Shown one piece after another: positions 39,035-47,147 of a DNA stretch of 64,000 bases. Made by a program: the position numbers and the translations under genes. Source of the DNA: Roseibium algicola (GTDB lineage Bacteria > Pseudomonadota > Alphaproteobacteria > Rhizobiales > Stappiaceae); NCBI RefSeq assembly GCF_001999245.1, contig NZ_CP019630.1, positions 3,246,001 through 3,310,000 of the forward strand. Reading direction: 5' to 3'. Positions within the stretch are counted from its first letter, which is position 1, and each line of letters begins with the position of its first letter. The notes under the pieces were generated by a model. It was not told where the DNA came from. It saw nothing but the letters and a program-made list of their open reading frames with translations, and did no database searches.

Positions 39035-39066
39035 GACCTGTCGGTGAAGGGTGGGAGAAACTTGAA

Positions 39067-39393
39067 ATGAAAATCAGGGTATCGAACAGGCTTGCTGCGG
39101 GACTGGCTGCCGGTCTTTGTCTTTCCGTCGTCGCGGGCTGCAACACCAGCTCCAACCAGACACCGACGGCCGGTGCCGTGCGTTCGTCCGGCGAAACCGC
39201 ACCAACCGACCTGCAATTGCTTTGTGCCTCGAAGGCCGCAGAAGAGCTGCAGGTTACCGGCGGCAATGTTCTGCCCGTCAGCTCCATGCCTTCGGGCGAA
39301 AACGCCTATCAGGTCAACCTGACCTTCGATGGCGGGCAGGCGGTTTGCGTCATTGACGAAGCCGGTACCGTTCAGTCGATCAATCGCGTTTAA
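39067..39393 (+). CDS. Small lipoprotein of unknown function
   Basis: A 108-residue protein. The lipobox VVAGC gives a lipidated cysteine near residue 25. A short Thr/Ser/Asn-rich linker leads to a compact domain (residues 50-108) with two further cysteines (LLCAS, AVCVI). It is likely anchored to the outer membrane and cotranscribed with the L,D-transpeptidase gene. No family was recognised. Confidence 0.8.
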   Translation: MKIRVSNRLAAGLAAGLCLSVVAGCNTSSNQTPTAGAVRSSGETAPTDLQLLCASKAAEELQVTGGNVLPVSSMPSGENAYQVNLTFDGGQAVCVIDEAGTVQSINRV

Positions 39394-39410
39394 GGAAGAG
39401 CCGGGCGGCT

Positions 39411-40070
39411 TCAAGCCTCCGGCAGATGCTTCAAGAGTGAAGCCTTGGCCCCGTGGATGTGTTCCCGGGTGAGGTTGGAGGCGAGGTCCGCGTCGCCTTT
39501 TTCGCAGGCTTCCAGGATGGCGAAATGTTCGCGTCCCGCCCGTTCCATGCCGTTGGACATGACCAGCTGGGCCCGGATCTGCCGTTCCACCCGGTCGATG
39601 GCGTTGTCGGCAATCTCCTGAAAGAACTTCAGATCGCTGGCGCTGTAGAGCGTTTCGTGAAAATCGCGGTTGAGGTCGCCATAGGCCATCGGATCGGTGG
39701 CCGAGGAGAACGCCGCGCATTTTTGCCTTGCGTCTGCCAGCAATTCCTTGGACATCAGCGGAACGGCGTTGCGGATGATTTCCGGTTCGACCAGCGCGCG
39801 CAGGTCAAAGATTTCCGCCGTTTCCCTGGGTGACAGACCGGCGACGACAGCCCCCTTGTAGCGCTGGGTCTTGACGAGGCCCTGTTCCTCCAGGCGGGAG
39901 ATCGCTTCGCGTACCGGAATGCGGCTGGTGTTGAACAGGCGGGCGATTTCGTCCTGGCGGAGAGGTTCGCCTTCTTCAAGCTGGCCCTCGATAATGGCTT
40001 TCCGCAGCGCGTCGAACACAATCGACGATGCCGAAGCAGTCGCGGAAATATCCATCGTTTTCAGTTTCAT
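39411..40070 (-). CDS. GntR-family regulator (FCD domain), probable hydroxyproline regulator
   Basis: The start at 40070 (MKLKT) has GGGAG about 9 nt upstream and gives 219 residues. The N-terminal winged HTH (GEPLRQDEIARLFNTSRIPVREAISRLEEQG) precedes a helical FCD ligand domain, which often binds a metal and an organic acid. It is divergent from the hydroxyproline transport/catabolism genes, with a matching palindrome in the gap, so it is likely their regulator. Confidence 0.88.
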   Translation of the reverse strand: MKLKTMDISATASASSIVFDALRKAIIEGQLEEGEPLRQDEIARLFNTSRIPVREAISRLEEQGLVKTQRYKGAVVAGLSPRETAEIFDLRALVEPEIIRNAVPLMSKELLADARQKCAAFSSATDPMAYGDLNRDFHETLYSASDLKFFQEIADNAIDRVERQIRAQLVMSNGMERAGREHFAILEACEKGDADLASNLTREHIHGAKASLLKHLPEA

Positions 40071-40155
40071 AGGACCAATTCTCCCTAAGGCCACCTTTTA
40101 CGGGATCGCCCTTGATTGGTGAAGCGAAAATGATTTCGAATATTTTATATTGAAT

Positions 40156-40167
40156 ATTGGATCCAAT
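40156..40167. promoter_or_regulatory. Candidate GntR operator
   Basis: ATTGGATCCAAT is a perfect 12-bp palindrome in an AT-rich patch, 86 nt upstream of the gntR start. Sites of this size and symmetry are usual for FCD-type GntR regulators. It could control both divergent units. Confidence 0.55.
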
Positions 40168-40464
40168 CTGGTTTATCAATCTCGGGCCCAAGGGAACGCA
40201 GCAGGCAGCAGTTGATGGAACAGCTGGCGCTGCGAGGTCCGGGTGCGGTGCACCGAAGGCTGGAAGGCTCGGCGCACGATGAGCGAAGACCGACGGGAGG
40301 CGCATCTGCCGTCCGGCGGCTTAGCCGGAATACCCCGACAGCTCGGGAGGCTGTCGGGCAAAGACCTCGTCCGGATCGAGCGGGAAACCCGCCGACCGGG
40401 CAAGAAAAGACCCGGAGCGTGCAAGCACCGGGGCCAGAATGCTTCAGAAGGAAGAGGGGAACTC
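40168..40464 (+). promoter_or_regulatory. Long GC-rich structured leader of the hydroxyproline operon
   Basis: About 300 nt without a credible ORF. Several stems follow one another: CCGGC/GCCGG near 40312-40328, a perfect 9-bp CCCGACAGC/GCTGTCGGG (40334-40342, 40350-40358), GCGGG-AAA-CCCGC (40380-40392) and CCGGG/CCCGG (40396-40415). It ends in GAGGGGA just before the ATG at 40465. It may be a cis-acting RNA or a decayed repeat. No known riboswitch class was recognised. Confidence 0.4.
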
Positions 40465-41265
40465 ATGATCAGGAAATTTGTGGCTGCCGCAGCCCTTTCA
40501 TTCGCCGCCGCGCTGCCGGTCAAAGCCGACACGCTGGACGATGTTATCGATCGCGGTCAGCTGAAATGCGGCGTCGTGCTGGACTTTCCGCCGATCGGCT
40601 ATCGGGACGAGAACAACGAGCCGGCCGGTTTCGACGTGGAATATTGCAATGACCTCGCCGCAGCGCTTGAAGTCGAGCCGATCATCTATCCGGTAACCTG
40701 GGCCGAGCGCCTGCCGGTGATCGTGACCGGCCGCGCGGATGTGGTGTTCGGCGCAACTTCCGACAGTCTCGCCCGTGCCCGTACCGTTGGTTTCACCATT
40801 CCCTACGCGATCTATTACGCGCAGGGCGTCGTCAACACGGAAAGCGGGATCAGCGCTTTTGAAGATATCCGCGGCAAGCGCGTTGCTGCTGCTATCGGTA
40901 CCGTGCCGGAGCAGGAATGGCTCAAGATCGCGGCCGAATGGGGCGAAGAGCATCTCTACCAGGGCTATCAATCCGAAAACGAAGTGTTTCTTGCTGTTGC
41001 CCAGGGCAAGGCCGATATCGGCCTGACCACCAACACCGCCGTCAAGCCGGTCACCGACCAGTATGAAACGCTGGAGCCCGGCCCGCGCATGCCTTGGACC
41101 ACGGACTACACTTCCGTTGTCGCCAAGCGCGAAGACGTGACCTGGCTGAACTTCCTCAACCTCTTCGTTACCCACCAGGTCCGCTCCGGCCGCTATGCCG
41201 AGCTGTGGGGCAAATATGTCGGTGGCGAAGCTCCGGAACTGCGTATCCCGGGCGTGATGTACTGA
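40465..41265 (+). CDS. Amino-acid ABC transporter substrate-binding protein (hydroxyproline locus)
   Basis: From the ATG at 40465 (GAGGGGA upstream) the product has 266 residues. A signal peptide ends at about VKA-DT. The mature part is a polar-amino-acid binding fold (LDDVIDRGQLKCGVVLDFPPIGY, GFDVEYCNDLAAAL, GKRVAAAIGT). It is first in a set with two permeases and an ATPase, directly before hydroxyproline catabolic genes, so hydroxyproline or a derivative is the likely ligand. The frame extends upstream to 40243, but that part lacks a signal and lies in the leader. Confidence 0.9.
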   Translation: MIRKFVAAAALSFAAALPVKADTLDDVIDRGQLKCGVVLDFPPIGYRDENNEPAGFDVEYCNDLAAALEVEPIIYPVTWAERLPVIVTGRADVVFGATSDSLARARTVGFTIPYAIYYAQGVVNTESGISAFEDIRGKRVAAAIGTVPEQEWLKIAAEWGEEHLYQGYQSENEVFLAVAQGKADIGLTTNTAVKPVTDQYETLEPGPRMPWTTDYTSVVAKREDVTWLNFLNLFVTHQVRSGRYAELWGKYVGGEAPELRIPGVMY

Positions 41266-41338
41266 GGGTGAAGCCTTGACGGGTGATCCTATCCTCCTCG
41301 GATGAGAGCGGGGTCACCTGCACCTTGCGACAATTACA

Positions 41339-41493
41339 GTGTCACCCCGGGCGACCGAAAGGGAGACCCGGGGCTCACTCCCACCCGGGAAAGTTTGAAG
41401 CGTGTGCTGATCCTCGGTGAAGAGATCCGCGGCTTCACCAAGTTTCACCAAGAGTAGGCCCCGGATCCGCGCTGCGCTTGTCCGGGGTGACAC
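41339..41493. repeat. Palindromic intergenic repeat element with terminal inverted repeats
   Basis: GTGTCACCCCGG (41339-41350) and CCGGGGTGACAC (41482-41493) are exact inverted repeats bounding 155 bp. Each end also forms its own hairpin: CCCCGGG/CCCGGGG (41345-41373) and CCCCGGA/TCCGGGG (41459-41487). GC-rich REP/RIME-like elements of this style are widespread in alphaproteobacteria. It sits in the 327-nt gap between the binding-protein and permease genes; nothing else is recognised in the gap. Confidence 0.75.
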
Positions 41494-41592
41494 CCGGAAT
41501 ACCAACCTCGGCAGTGCTCTTGGCTGACGGGATCTCACGAATGCGTATGCCTTGCCCCGATAAGGCGGGATAGCCGGAGCAATTCGTAACAA

Positions 41593-42255
41593 ATGTTCGA
41601 CTATAATTTCCATTGGCGGCCGGTGCTGAAAAGCCTGCCCGATCTGCTGGAGGCCGGGTTGCTGACGCTTGAAGTCGCGACCCTGTCGATGGTGATCGGC
41701 ATCGTGGTCGGTCTTGCGCTGGCGCTGATCCGGCTGAAGCTGAAGGGGCCACTCTACTGGCTCGCGACAACGTGGGTGGAACTGGCGCGCAATACGCCTG
41801 CGCTGTTCCAGCTGTTCTTCTTCGGCTTCGGGCTCGGCGCCTTCGGCATTCACCTGACACCGTTTTTCATCGTGCTTGCCGGGCTAAGCTTCAACTGTGC
41901 CGGCTATCTGGCGGAGAATTTTCGCGGCGGCTTTCAGGCTGTGCCCGAGACGCAGCTGCGGGCGGCACGGTCGTTGGGAATGACCTCCTGGCAGGCCTAT
42001 ACCCGCATCGTCATCCCGCAGGTTTTTCGCATCGTCTATCACCCGGTCACCAACCAGATGGTCTGGGCGGTATTGATGTCTTCACTCGGCATGCTGGTCG
42101 GGTTCCGCGAACTGTCAGGCGAGACCCAGTTTTTCGCCAGCCGCACCTTCCGCATCTTCGAATATTTCGCAGTCACGGCCGTCATCTACTACGTGATCGT
42201 CAAATTCATCCTGGCGGCGTCCCGGCTCCTTGCCATGCGCCTGTTCCGGTACTGA
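41593..42255 (+). CDS. Amino-acid ABC transporter permease (HisM/GlnP family), first
   Basis: A 220-residue inner-membrane protein with about five helices and the EAA-type cytoplasmic loop (RAARSLGMTSWQAYTRIVIPQ). It pairs with the next permease, 9 nt downstream, to form the membrane channel. The ribosome site before its ATG is weak (GGAG about 15 nt upstream), perhaps because the repeat element lies before it. Confidence 0.92.
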   Translation: MFDYNFHWRPVLKSLPDLLEAGLLTLEVATLSMVIGIVVGLALALIRLKLKGPLYWLATTWVELARNTPALFQLFFFGFGLGAFGIHLTPFFIVLAGLSFNCAGYLAENFRGGFQAVPETQLRAARSLGMTSWQAYTRIVIPQVFRIVYHPVTNQMVWAVLMSSLGMLVGFRELSGETQFFASRTFRIFEYFAVTAVIYYVIVKFILAASRLLAMRLFRY

Positions 42256-42264
42256 GGGGCTGAC

Positions 42265-42927
42265 ATGAAAGAATCCATCAGCTTCTTTTCAGGCTTCAAC
42301 ATTCACGATTTCTGGTTCCTCGGTGAAGCTGCACTCCGGACCCTCTGGATCTCGGCTGTCTCGATCACCATCGGGACCGTGCTCGGCGGTCTGTTCGGCT
42401 GGATGCTTTACGAGGGCCGGCTGGCGGCGACGCTGCTGCTGGGGCCGGTGCTGGATGTGTTCCGCTCCGTGCCGCTGATTATCCAGCTTGTGCTGTTCTA
42501 CAATTTTGCGCCCATCGTCGGTCTGGATTTCGATCCGTTTGCGTCGGGCGTGGTGATCCTGACCGCCTACACCGCTTCTCTGGTAGCCAACGTTGCCCGC
42601 GGCGGCATCGAGGCTGTCGGCAAGCCGATGCGCCGGGCGGCGCGTTCGCTGGGGCTCAGCTACTGGCAGGACATGCGCTACGTGGTGTTGCCCATCGGCG
42701 GGCGGGCCGTCTTTCCGGCCTGGGTCGGTGTTGCGCTCGGCGTCATGAAGGATTCCGCGCTGGTGTCCGTCCTCGGCTATGTCGAGCTGCTCAAGGCCAG
42801 CCAGATCCTGATCACGCGGACACAGGAACCCTTCCTGATCCTCTCCCTCGCCGGCGCGTTCTACTTCGCGCTGTCCTTCCCGATCTCGCGCTATGCCGCA
42901 AAACTGGAAAAAAGGTGGGCCCAATGA
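42265..42927 (+). CDS. Amino-acid ABC transporter permease, second
   Basis: A 220-residue permease of the same family, with the loop RAARSLGLSYWQDMRYVVLP and about five helices. Its stop overlaps the ATPase start (ATGA), so translation is coupled. It would form a heterodimer with the preceding permease in hydroxyproline uptake. Confidence 0.92.
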   Translation: MKESISFFSGFNIHDFWFLGEAALRTLWISAVSITIGTVLGGLFGWMLYEGRLAATLLLGPVLDVFRSVPLIIQLVLFYNFAPIVGLDFDPFASGVVILTAYTASLVANVARGGIEAVGKPMRRAARSLGLSYWQDMRYVVLPIGGRAVFPAWVGVALGVMKDSALVSVLGYVELLKASQILITRTQEPFLILSLAGAFYFALSFPISRYAAKLEKRWAQ

Positions 42928-43646
42928 TCGAGATACGCGGCCTTGAGAAATATTTCGGCGCTCTTCAGGTGCTCAAGGGCATCGACCTCGATGTCGAAAA
43001 GGGCGAAGTGCTTTCCGTCATCGGCGCGTCCGGGTCGGGCAAGTCGACACTGCTCTATTGCATCAACGGCCTGGAGCCGATCCAGAAGGGATCGGTGGTG
43101 GTCGACGGCACCGACGTTCACGCCAAGGCGACGGACATCAACAAGCTGCGCCAGAAGCTCGGCATGGTGTTCCAGCAATGGAACAGCTTTCCGCATCTGA
43201 CCGCGTTGGAAAATGTTGCGCTGGCGCCGAGGATCGTGAAAGGCAAATCGAAAGCGGAAGCCGAGGCGATTGCGGAAAAGCAGCTTCGCCATGTCGGACT
43301 TGCGGACAAGCTGAAAGTGTATCCGAACAATCTGTCGGGCGGGCAGCAGCAACGTCTCGCGATTGCGCGGGCACTGGCCATGGAGCCAACCTACATGCTC
43401 TTCGACGAGGCGACATCCGCTCTCGATCCGGAGCTGGTCGGCGAAGTGCTGGATACGATGCGCCTGCTGGCCGAGGAAGGCATGACGATGATCTGCGTTA
43501 CCCACGAAATGGGCTTTGCCCGGGACGTCTCCGACCGGGTCGCCTTCTTCCACAAGGGCGTAATGGAGGAGATCGGCCCGCCGGCCCAGATCTTCGGTCA
43601 GCCTGAATCCGAGAACACCCGAAAATTTCTTGCTAACGTGCGCTGA
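42924..43646 (+). CDS. Amino-acid ABC transporter ATP-binding protein
   Basis: The ATG at 42924 overlaps the permease stop and gives 240 residues. Walker A is GASGSGKSTL, the signature is LSGGQQQRLAIARAL, Walker B is MLFDEATSALDPE, and the switch histidine is in CVTHEMGFA. It is a typical GlnQ/HisP-type ATPase that energises the two permeases upstream. Confidence 0.95.
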   Translation: MIEIRGLEKYFGALQVLKGIDLDVEKGEVLSVIGASGSGKSTLLYCINGLEPIQKGSVVVDGTDVHAKATDINKLRQKLGMVFQQWNSFPHLTALENVALAPRIVKGKSKAEAEAIAEKQLRHVGLADKLKVYPNNLSGGQQQRLAIARALAMEPTYMLFDEATSALDPELVGEVLDTMRLLAEEGMTMICVTHEMGFARDVSDRVAFFHKGVMEEIGPPAQIFGQPESENTRKFLANVR

Positions 43647-43738
43647 CCCGGCGCAACTAGACCTTACCGTCAGGCCTCAAGGCCCGTGCTTCGCACGTGG
43701 GAGCCAACCGACAGGCCCGACCCATCCAGGAGTGAATG

Positions 43739-44698
43739 ATGACGTCCAATATCTTTTCCGGCTGCATGCCTGCCCTGATGACCCCGTGCAAGGCCGACCG
43801 TTCGCCCGATTTCGATGCCCTCGTGAAGAAGGGTAAGGAACTGATCGAAGCCGGCATGTCCGCCGTCGTCTATTGCGGCTCCATGGGCGACTGGCCTCTC
43901 CTGACGGACGAGCAGCGCATGGAAGGCGTCGAGCGTCTGGTGAAGGCGGGTGTACCGGTGGTCGTTGGAACCGGTGCGGTTAACACCAAATCCGCCGTTG
44001 CCCATGCCGCCCATGCGGCAAAGGTTGGCGCGCATGGTCTCATGGTCATCCCGCGCGTTCTGTCTCGCGGCATCTCCGTGTCGGCGCAGCGCAACCATTT
44101 CAGCGATATCCTGAAAGCGGCTCCGAACCTGCCGGCGGTGATCTACAACAGCCCCTATTACGGTTTCGCCACCCGCGCCGACCTGTTCTTCGACCTGCGC
44201 CGGGAATTCCCGAACCTGATCGGCTTCAAGGAATTCGGCGGCTTTGCGGACCTGCGCTATGCGGCTGAAAACATCACTTCGCAGGACGACCAGGTGACGC
44301 TGATGGTCGGTGTCGACACCGCCGTCTATCACGGCTTCATCAACTGTGGAGCGATCGGCGCGATTACCGGTATCGGCAATGCCATACCCAAGGAAGTCCT
44401 GCATCTGGTGGCGCTTTGCAAGAAGGCCGCAGAAGGCCATGCGGAAGCGCGCCTGCGGGCAAAGGAACTGGAAGAGGCGCTGGCTGTTCTGTCCAGTTTC
44501 GATGAAGGCCCGGACCTGGTGCTCTACTACAAGCACCTGATGGTGTTGAACGGCGACACCGAATACACGCTGCACTTCAACGAGACCGATGCCCTCAACG
44601 ATGCGCAGCGCAACTATGTCGAAGCGCAGTACAAGCTGTTCAAGACCTGGTACGCCGACTGGAGCACGCAGGGCGGCGTGATCGCCGAATGCGCGTAA
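43739..44698 (+). CDS. hypD: DapA-family 1-pyrroline-4-hydroxy-2-carboxylate deaminase
   Basis: A 319-residue TIM-barrel lyase of the dihydrodipicolinate synthase superfamily. Two ATGs are in tandem (43736, 43739); the second has better spacing (6 nt) from AGGAG. The Schiff-base lysine is Lys164 in LIGFKEFGG, with the tyrosine in VIYNSPYYGF. In hydroxyproline clusters this family member deaminates and dehydrates 1-pyrroline-4-hydroxy-2-carboxylate to alpha-ketoglutarate semialdehyde. The neighbouring epimerase, FAD dehydrogenase and aldehyde dehydrogenase supply the steps before and after. Confidence 0.87.
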   Translation: MTSNIFSGCMPALMTPCKADRSPDFDALVKKGKELIEAGMSAVVYCGSMGDWPLLTDEQRMEGVERLVKAGVPVVVGTGAVNTKSAVAHAAHAAKVGAHGLMVIPRVLSRGISVSAQRNHFSDILKAAPNLPAVIYNSPYYGFATRADLFFDLRREFPNLIGFKEFGGFADLRYAAENITSQDDQVTLMVGVDTAVYHGFINCGAIGAITGIGNAIPKEVLHLVALCKKAAEGHAEARLRAKELEEALAVLSSFDEGPDLVLYYKHLMVLNGDTEYTLHFNETDALNDAQRNYVEAQYKLFKTWYADWSTQGGVIAECA

Positions 44699-45621
44699 TC
44701 GACAGCCATACCGCGGGTGAACCGACCCGCGTCGTGCTCGATGGTGGCCCCGATCTCGGATCGGGGACACTGGCGGAACGCGCCGCCCGGCTGGAAGCCG
44801 AGCATCTCGATTTCTGCGCTTCCGTCGTTCTGGAACCGCGTGGTCACGATGCCATTATCGGTGCGCTGCTGGTGCCGCCGTCCGATCCGGATTGTGTTGC
44901 CGGCTTGATCTACTTCAACAACCTGCAGAACCTTGGCATGTGCGGCCACGCCACCATCGGCCTTGGTGTCACCCTGGCGCATCTCGGCCGGATCGGGCCG
45001 GGGCGGCACAAGTTCGAAACGCCGGTGGGCGTGGTCGAGATCGATCTGATCGACGCCAACACGGTGTCGGTGGTCAACATCGAAAGCTACCGGCTGGCGA
45101 AGGATGTCACGGTCGAGGTCGAAGGCATTGGTCCGGTCACCGGTGATGTTGCCTGGGGCGGCAACTGGTTCTTCCTGGTCAAGAACAGCCCGGTTGCCCT
45201 GACGGGTGCCAATATCCGCCCGCTGACCGACCTCACGCTGAAGATCCGCGATGCGCTGGAAAAGGCCGGTGTTACCGGTAAGGACGGTGCCTGGATCGAC
45301 CATATCGAGCTGTTCGGGCCGGCCGAAGACCCGTCCGCGCAAAGCCGCAACTTCGTGCTGTGCCCGGGTGGTGCCTATGACCGCTCGCCCTGCGGAACAG
45401 GCTGTTCGGCCAAGCTGGCCTGCCTTGCCGCCGATGGTGCGCTGGCACCGGGTGAGGACTATCTGCAGGAAAGCGTCATCGGCAGCACCTACAAGATCAG
45501 CTACCAGCCCGGCCCGGGTGGCGGCGTTATTCCGACGATCACCGGACAGGCCTTCGTCACGTCCGATGCCAACCTGATTTTCAATCCGGCGGACCCCTAC
45601 CGCGCAGGGATACGCCTTTAA
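44689..45621 (+). CDS. hypRE: 4-hydroxyproline 2-epimerase (proline racemase family)
   Basis: A 310-residue enzyme. Both catalytic cysteines are present: Cys85 in LGMCGHATIG and Cys235 in SPCGTGCSA. With the surrounding gene set this indicates 4-hydroxyproline 2-epimerase, converting trans-4-hydroxy-L-proline to cis-4-hydroxy-D-proline. The start overlaps the hypD end by 10 nt, so the two are translationally linked. Proline racemase itself is less likely given the neighbours. Confidence 0.88.
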   Translation: MRVIDSHTAGEPTRVVLDGGPDLGSGTLAERAARLEAEHLDFCASVVLEPRGHDAIIGALLVPPSDPDCVAGLIYFNNLQNLGMCGHATIGLGVTLAHLGRIGPGRHKFETPVGVVEIDLIDANTVSVVNIESYRLAKDVTVEVEGIGPVTGDVAWGGNWFFLVKNSPVALTGANIRPLTDLTLKIRDALEKAGVTGKDGAWIDHIELFGPAEDPSAQSRNFVLCPGGAYDRSPCGTGCSAKLACLAADGALAPGEDYLQESVIGSTYKISYQPGPGGGVIPTITGQAFVTSDANLIFNPADPYRAGIRL

Positions 45622-45640
45622 GCCCCGGATAAGCCAAGTT

Positions 45641-47071
45641 ATGGATTACAGGAATTTTGTCGGCGGGCAGTGGCTCGAAACAACCGACAGCACGCCCAAC
45701 GTCAACCCGTCCGATATCAGCGATATCCTCGGCTACGCGGCGAAGGCCGGTGTCGATCAGCTGGACCAGGCCATCGATGCAGCGCATCAGGCAGCTCCCG
45801 GCTGGGCGGCGTCGACGCCGCAGCAGCGTTTTGATGTGCTGGATTTCGTCGGGACGGAACTTCTGGCTCGCAAGGCCGAATTAGGCCGTCTGCTTTCGCG
45901 TGAGGAAGGCAAGACATTGCCGGAAGGTATTGGCGAGGTGGCGCGCGCCGGGCAGATTTTCAAATTTTTTGCCGGCGAAGCATTGCGCCTCGCTGGCGAC
46001 AGACTGGCATCCGTCAGGCCCGGTATCGAAGTTGACGTCACCCGGTTTCCGATCGGGGTTGTCGGGCTGATTACACCTTGGAACTTCCCGATTGCGATCC
46101 CTGCCTGGAAGATCGCTCCGGCACTTTGCTACGGCAACGCAGTCATCTTGAAACCGGCTGAGCTGGTGCCGGGTTGCGCGCATGCGCTCATCGAGATCCT
46201 GTCCCGGTCCGGCTTGCCGGAAGGCGTGGTCAACCTCGTGATGGGACGTGGCTCGCAGATTGGTCCGCGCCTGGTGGAAAGTGCGAAGGTGAAGGCGATT
46301 TCCTTTACCGGCTCGGTGCCGACGGGGCGGGGAATCGCGGCGGCCTGTGGTCAGCACCTGAAGAAGGTGCAGCTGGAAATGGGCGGCAAGAACCCAATGG
46401 TGGTTCTGGACGATGCCGACCTTGCCATCGCCGTCGAAGCTTCGCTCAACGGTGCCTTCTTCTCGACCGGTCAGCGCTGCACGGCAAGCTCGCGGCTGGT
46501 CGTGACCGAGGGCATTCACGACCGGTTCGTCGAAGCCCTTGCCGAGCGCATGCAGGCGCTGAAGGTCGGCAATGCTCTGGAAGATGGCGTGCAGATGGGG
46601 CCGGTGGTCGATGAGCGGCAACTGCAGCAGAACCTTTCCTATGTCGATATCGCGGCAAAGGAAGGCGGCAAGGTTCAGGGCGGGAAACGGCTCAACCGCA
46701 ACACGGAAGGTTTCTACATGGCGCCGGCCCTGGTGAGCGAAACCGACAACGCCATGCGGATCAACACCGAAGAGGTCTTCGGCCCGGTCGCATCCGTTAT
46801 TCGCGTGAAGGATTACGAGGAAGCGCTGGCTGTCGCCAACGATACGGAATTCGGGTTGAGCGCTGGTATCTGTACCACGTCGCTGAAACATGCCAGCCAC
46901 TTCAAGGCCAATGCCGAGGCCGGCATGGTGATGGTCAATCTGCCGACGGCAGGTGTCGATTATCACGTGCCTTTTGGCGGCACCAAAGGATCCAGCTTCG
47001 GCTCGCGCGAGCAAGGCCGTTACGCCGCTGAATTCTACACTTCGGTCAAGACTGCCTACACGCTCCCCTAA
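45641..47071 (+). CDS. hypH: Aldehyde dehydrogenase, probable alpha-ketoglutarate semialdehyde dehydrogenase
   Basis: A 476-residue NAD(P)-dependent aldehyde dehydrogenase. The general base is Glu246 in LEMGGKNP and the nucleophile is Cys280 in STGQRCTAS; TPWNFPIAIPAWKIAPAL is also conserved. It follows the epimerase gene by 19 nt. In this pathway it oxidises alpha-ketoglutarate semialdehyde to alpha-ketoglutarate. The enzyme class is certain; the substrate comes from context. Confidence 0.9.
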   Translation: MDYRNFVGGQWLETTDSTPNVNPSDISDILGYAAKAGVDQLDQAIDAAHQAAPGWAASTPQQRFDVLDFVGTELLARKAELGRLLSREEGKTLPEGIGEVARAGQIFKFFAGEALRLAGDRLASVRPGIEVDVTRFPIGVVGLITPWNFPIAIPAWKIAPALCYGNAVILKPAELVPGCAHALIEILSRSGLPEGVVNLVMGRGSQIGPRLVESAKVKAISFTGSVPTGRGIAAACGQHLKKVQLEMGGKNPMVVLDDADLAIAVEASLNGAFFSTGQRCTASSRLVVTEGIHDRFVEALAERMQALKVGNALEDGVQMGPVVDERQLQQNLSYVDIAAKEGGKVQGGKRLNRNTEGFYMAPALVSETDNAMRINTEEVFGPVASVIRVKDYEEALAVANDTEFGLSAGICTTSLKHASHFKANAEAGMVMVNLPTAGVDYHVPFGGTKGSSFGSREQGRYAAEFYTSVKTAYTLP

Positions 47072-47147
47072 AGTGTGGCCAACAGGCAGCAAACTGCCTG
47101 CGGGGCACTTCGCCCTGCCTCGCAGGCCTTTTTGAAAGACTTTGAAA

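Noticed and set aside
40243..40464. 74-codon extension of the hydroxyproline binding protein
   Set aside because: Arg/Gly-rich with no signal character; a proper signal peptide and ribosome site start at 40465.
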